Part shown: positions 63,836 to 64,000 of the stretch, piece after piece | Layout: the number at the start of each line of letters is the position of its first letter | Numbering within the stretch: position 1 is the stretch's first letter | Source of the DNA: Bacillus sp. FJAT-27225 | Lineage (GTDB): Bacteria; Bacillota; Bacilli; Bacillales; Cytobacillaceae | DNA length: 64,000 nucleotides | Assembly: GCF_001685025.1 (NCBI RefSeq) | Contig: NZ_MAYU01000012.1 | Location: 248,001-312,000, forward strand | Direction of reading: 5' to 3' | Made by a program: the position numbers and the translations under genes | The notes under the pieces: model-generated | The model's input: the letters and a program-made list of their open reading frames with translations, nothing else | Databases searched by the model: none | Told to the model about the DNA's origin: nothing

Positions 63836-64000
63836 TTGAAGTTATTGGCGGCGAAACCGGATTTTGTTATAGGAGAGAAGGGAATTGATTCAGTCGAGGA
63901 AGTTATGCTTGGCGGCGTGACGCAATCAATCCTGATTCAGGCTGAGAACCCTGATAATCCTGTTCTATTGTTCCTTCATGGAGGGCCTTCCACGCCGATT
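63836..64000 (+). CDS. Alpha/beta hydrolase, N-terminal part (runs off the window)
   Basis: A TTG start with GGTGAG close upstream opens a frame beginning [20 protein letters not shown] and reaching [15 protein letters not shown] at the window edge. The HGGP oxyanion-hole motif is typical of prolyl-iminopeptidase-like alpha/beta hydrolases. The catalytic triad lies beyond the window. Confidence 0.75.
   Translation, partial: MKLLAAKPDFVIGEKGIDSVEEVMLGGVTQSILIQAENPDNPVLLFLHGGPSTPI

Overview
The window looks like chromosome of a free-living, spore-forming-type Bacillaceae (Mesobacillus/Neobacillus/Cytobacillus-like). Reasons: moderately low GC, AGGAGG-type ribosome sites with frequent TTG and GTG starts, a KinA/KinE-style PAS kinase, a KatE-type large catalase, OpuA betaine uptake, CcpA cre-like sites, and intergenic palindromes of the kind scattered through such genomes. 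Genus placement is inference. No rRNA, tRNA, phage, integrase, transposase or CRISPR array was seen.

Layout. 1-5.2 kb: an Lrp regulator with the start of an M42 peptidase, a NERD-domain protein, a small membrane protein, a broken GNAT/YoaP acetyltransferase and a secreted M28 aminopeptidase. 5.7-10.7 kb: an ATP-grasp ligase-like protein, a PAS-PAS sensor kinase and catalase. 11-15 kb: a bacterial RNA-repair pair, Hen1 and Pnkp, with pnkp frameshifted. 15-23 kb: a SEC-C protein, PssA, a frameshifted pRiA4b ORF-3-like gene, a zinc-ribbon membrane protein and a large STAND NTPase with a TPR-like C-terminus. 22.9-27.1 kb: threonine synthase, then an NhaC-type antiporter translationally coupled to argininosuccinate lyase, with an ARG-box-like site upstream. 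27.2-37.4 kb: a leftward catabolic region (DUF3100 pair, M20 amidohydrolase, 3-hydroxyisobutyrate-dehydrogenase-like enzyme, aldehyde dehydrogenase, creatininase-like amidohydrolase, APC permease, IclR regulator, second argininosuccinate-lyase-like enzyme) whose substrate is unknown.

38.4-46.4 kb: a ROK regulator heads an operon for an Fbp/Afu-type ABC importer and diverges from a large secreted PIG-L deacetylase. Two similar inverted repeats flank the shared promoter region. 46.6-57.8 kb: an amino-sugar/oligosaccharide locus (NanE, sugar-binding lipoprotein, two permeases, RpiR regulator, acetylxylan-esterase-family deacetylase) diverges from a secreted beta-propeller protein at a promoter overlapped by a cre-like site. 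Next to it lies a decayed copy of the same arrangement (a second sugar-binding lipoprotein and a nanE remnant). 57.9-64 kb: OpuAA plus a fused OpuAB-OpuAC betaine importer, an EamA exporter divergent from a LysR regulator, and the start of an alpha/beta hydrolase.

The most unusual structure is between genes. Four unrelated-sequence tandem arrays share a 50-52 bp period, and their units look able to fold as hairpins. A GGGACGGTTCT-type palindrome recurs at many 3' ends and forms the C-terminal tail of one enzyme. Two other dispersed repeat families each occur twice. Four genes carry reading-frame breaks.
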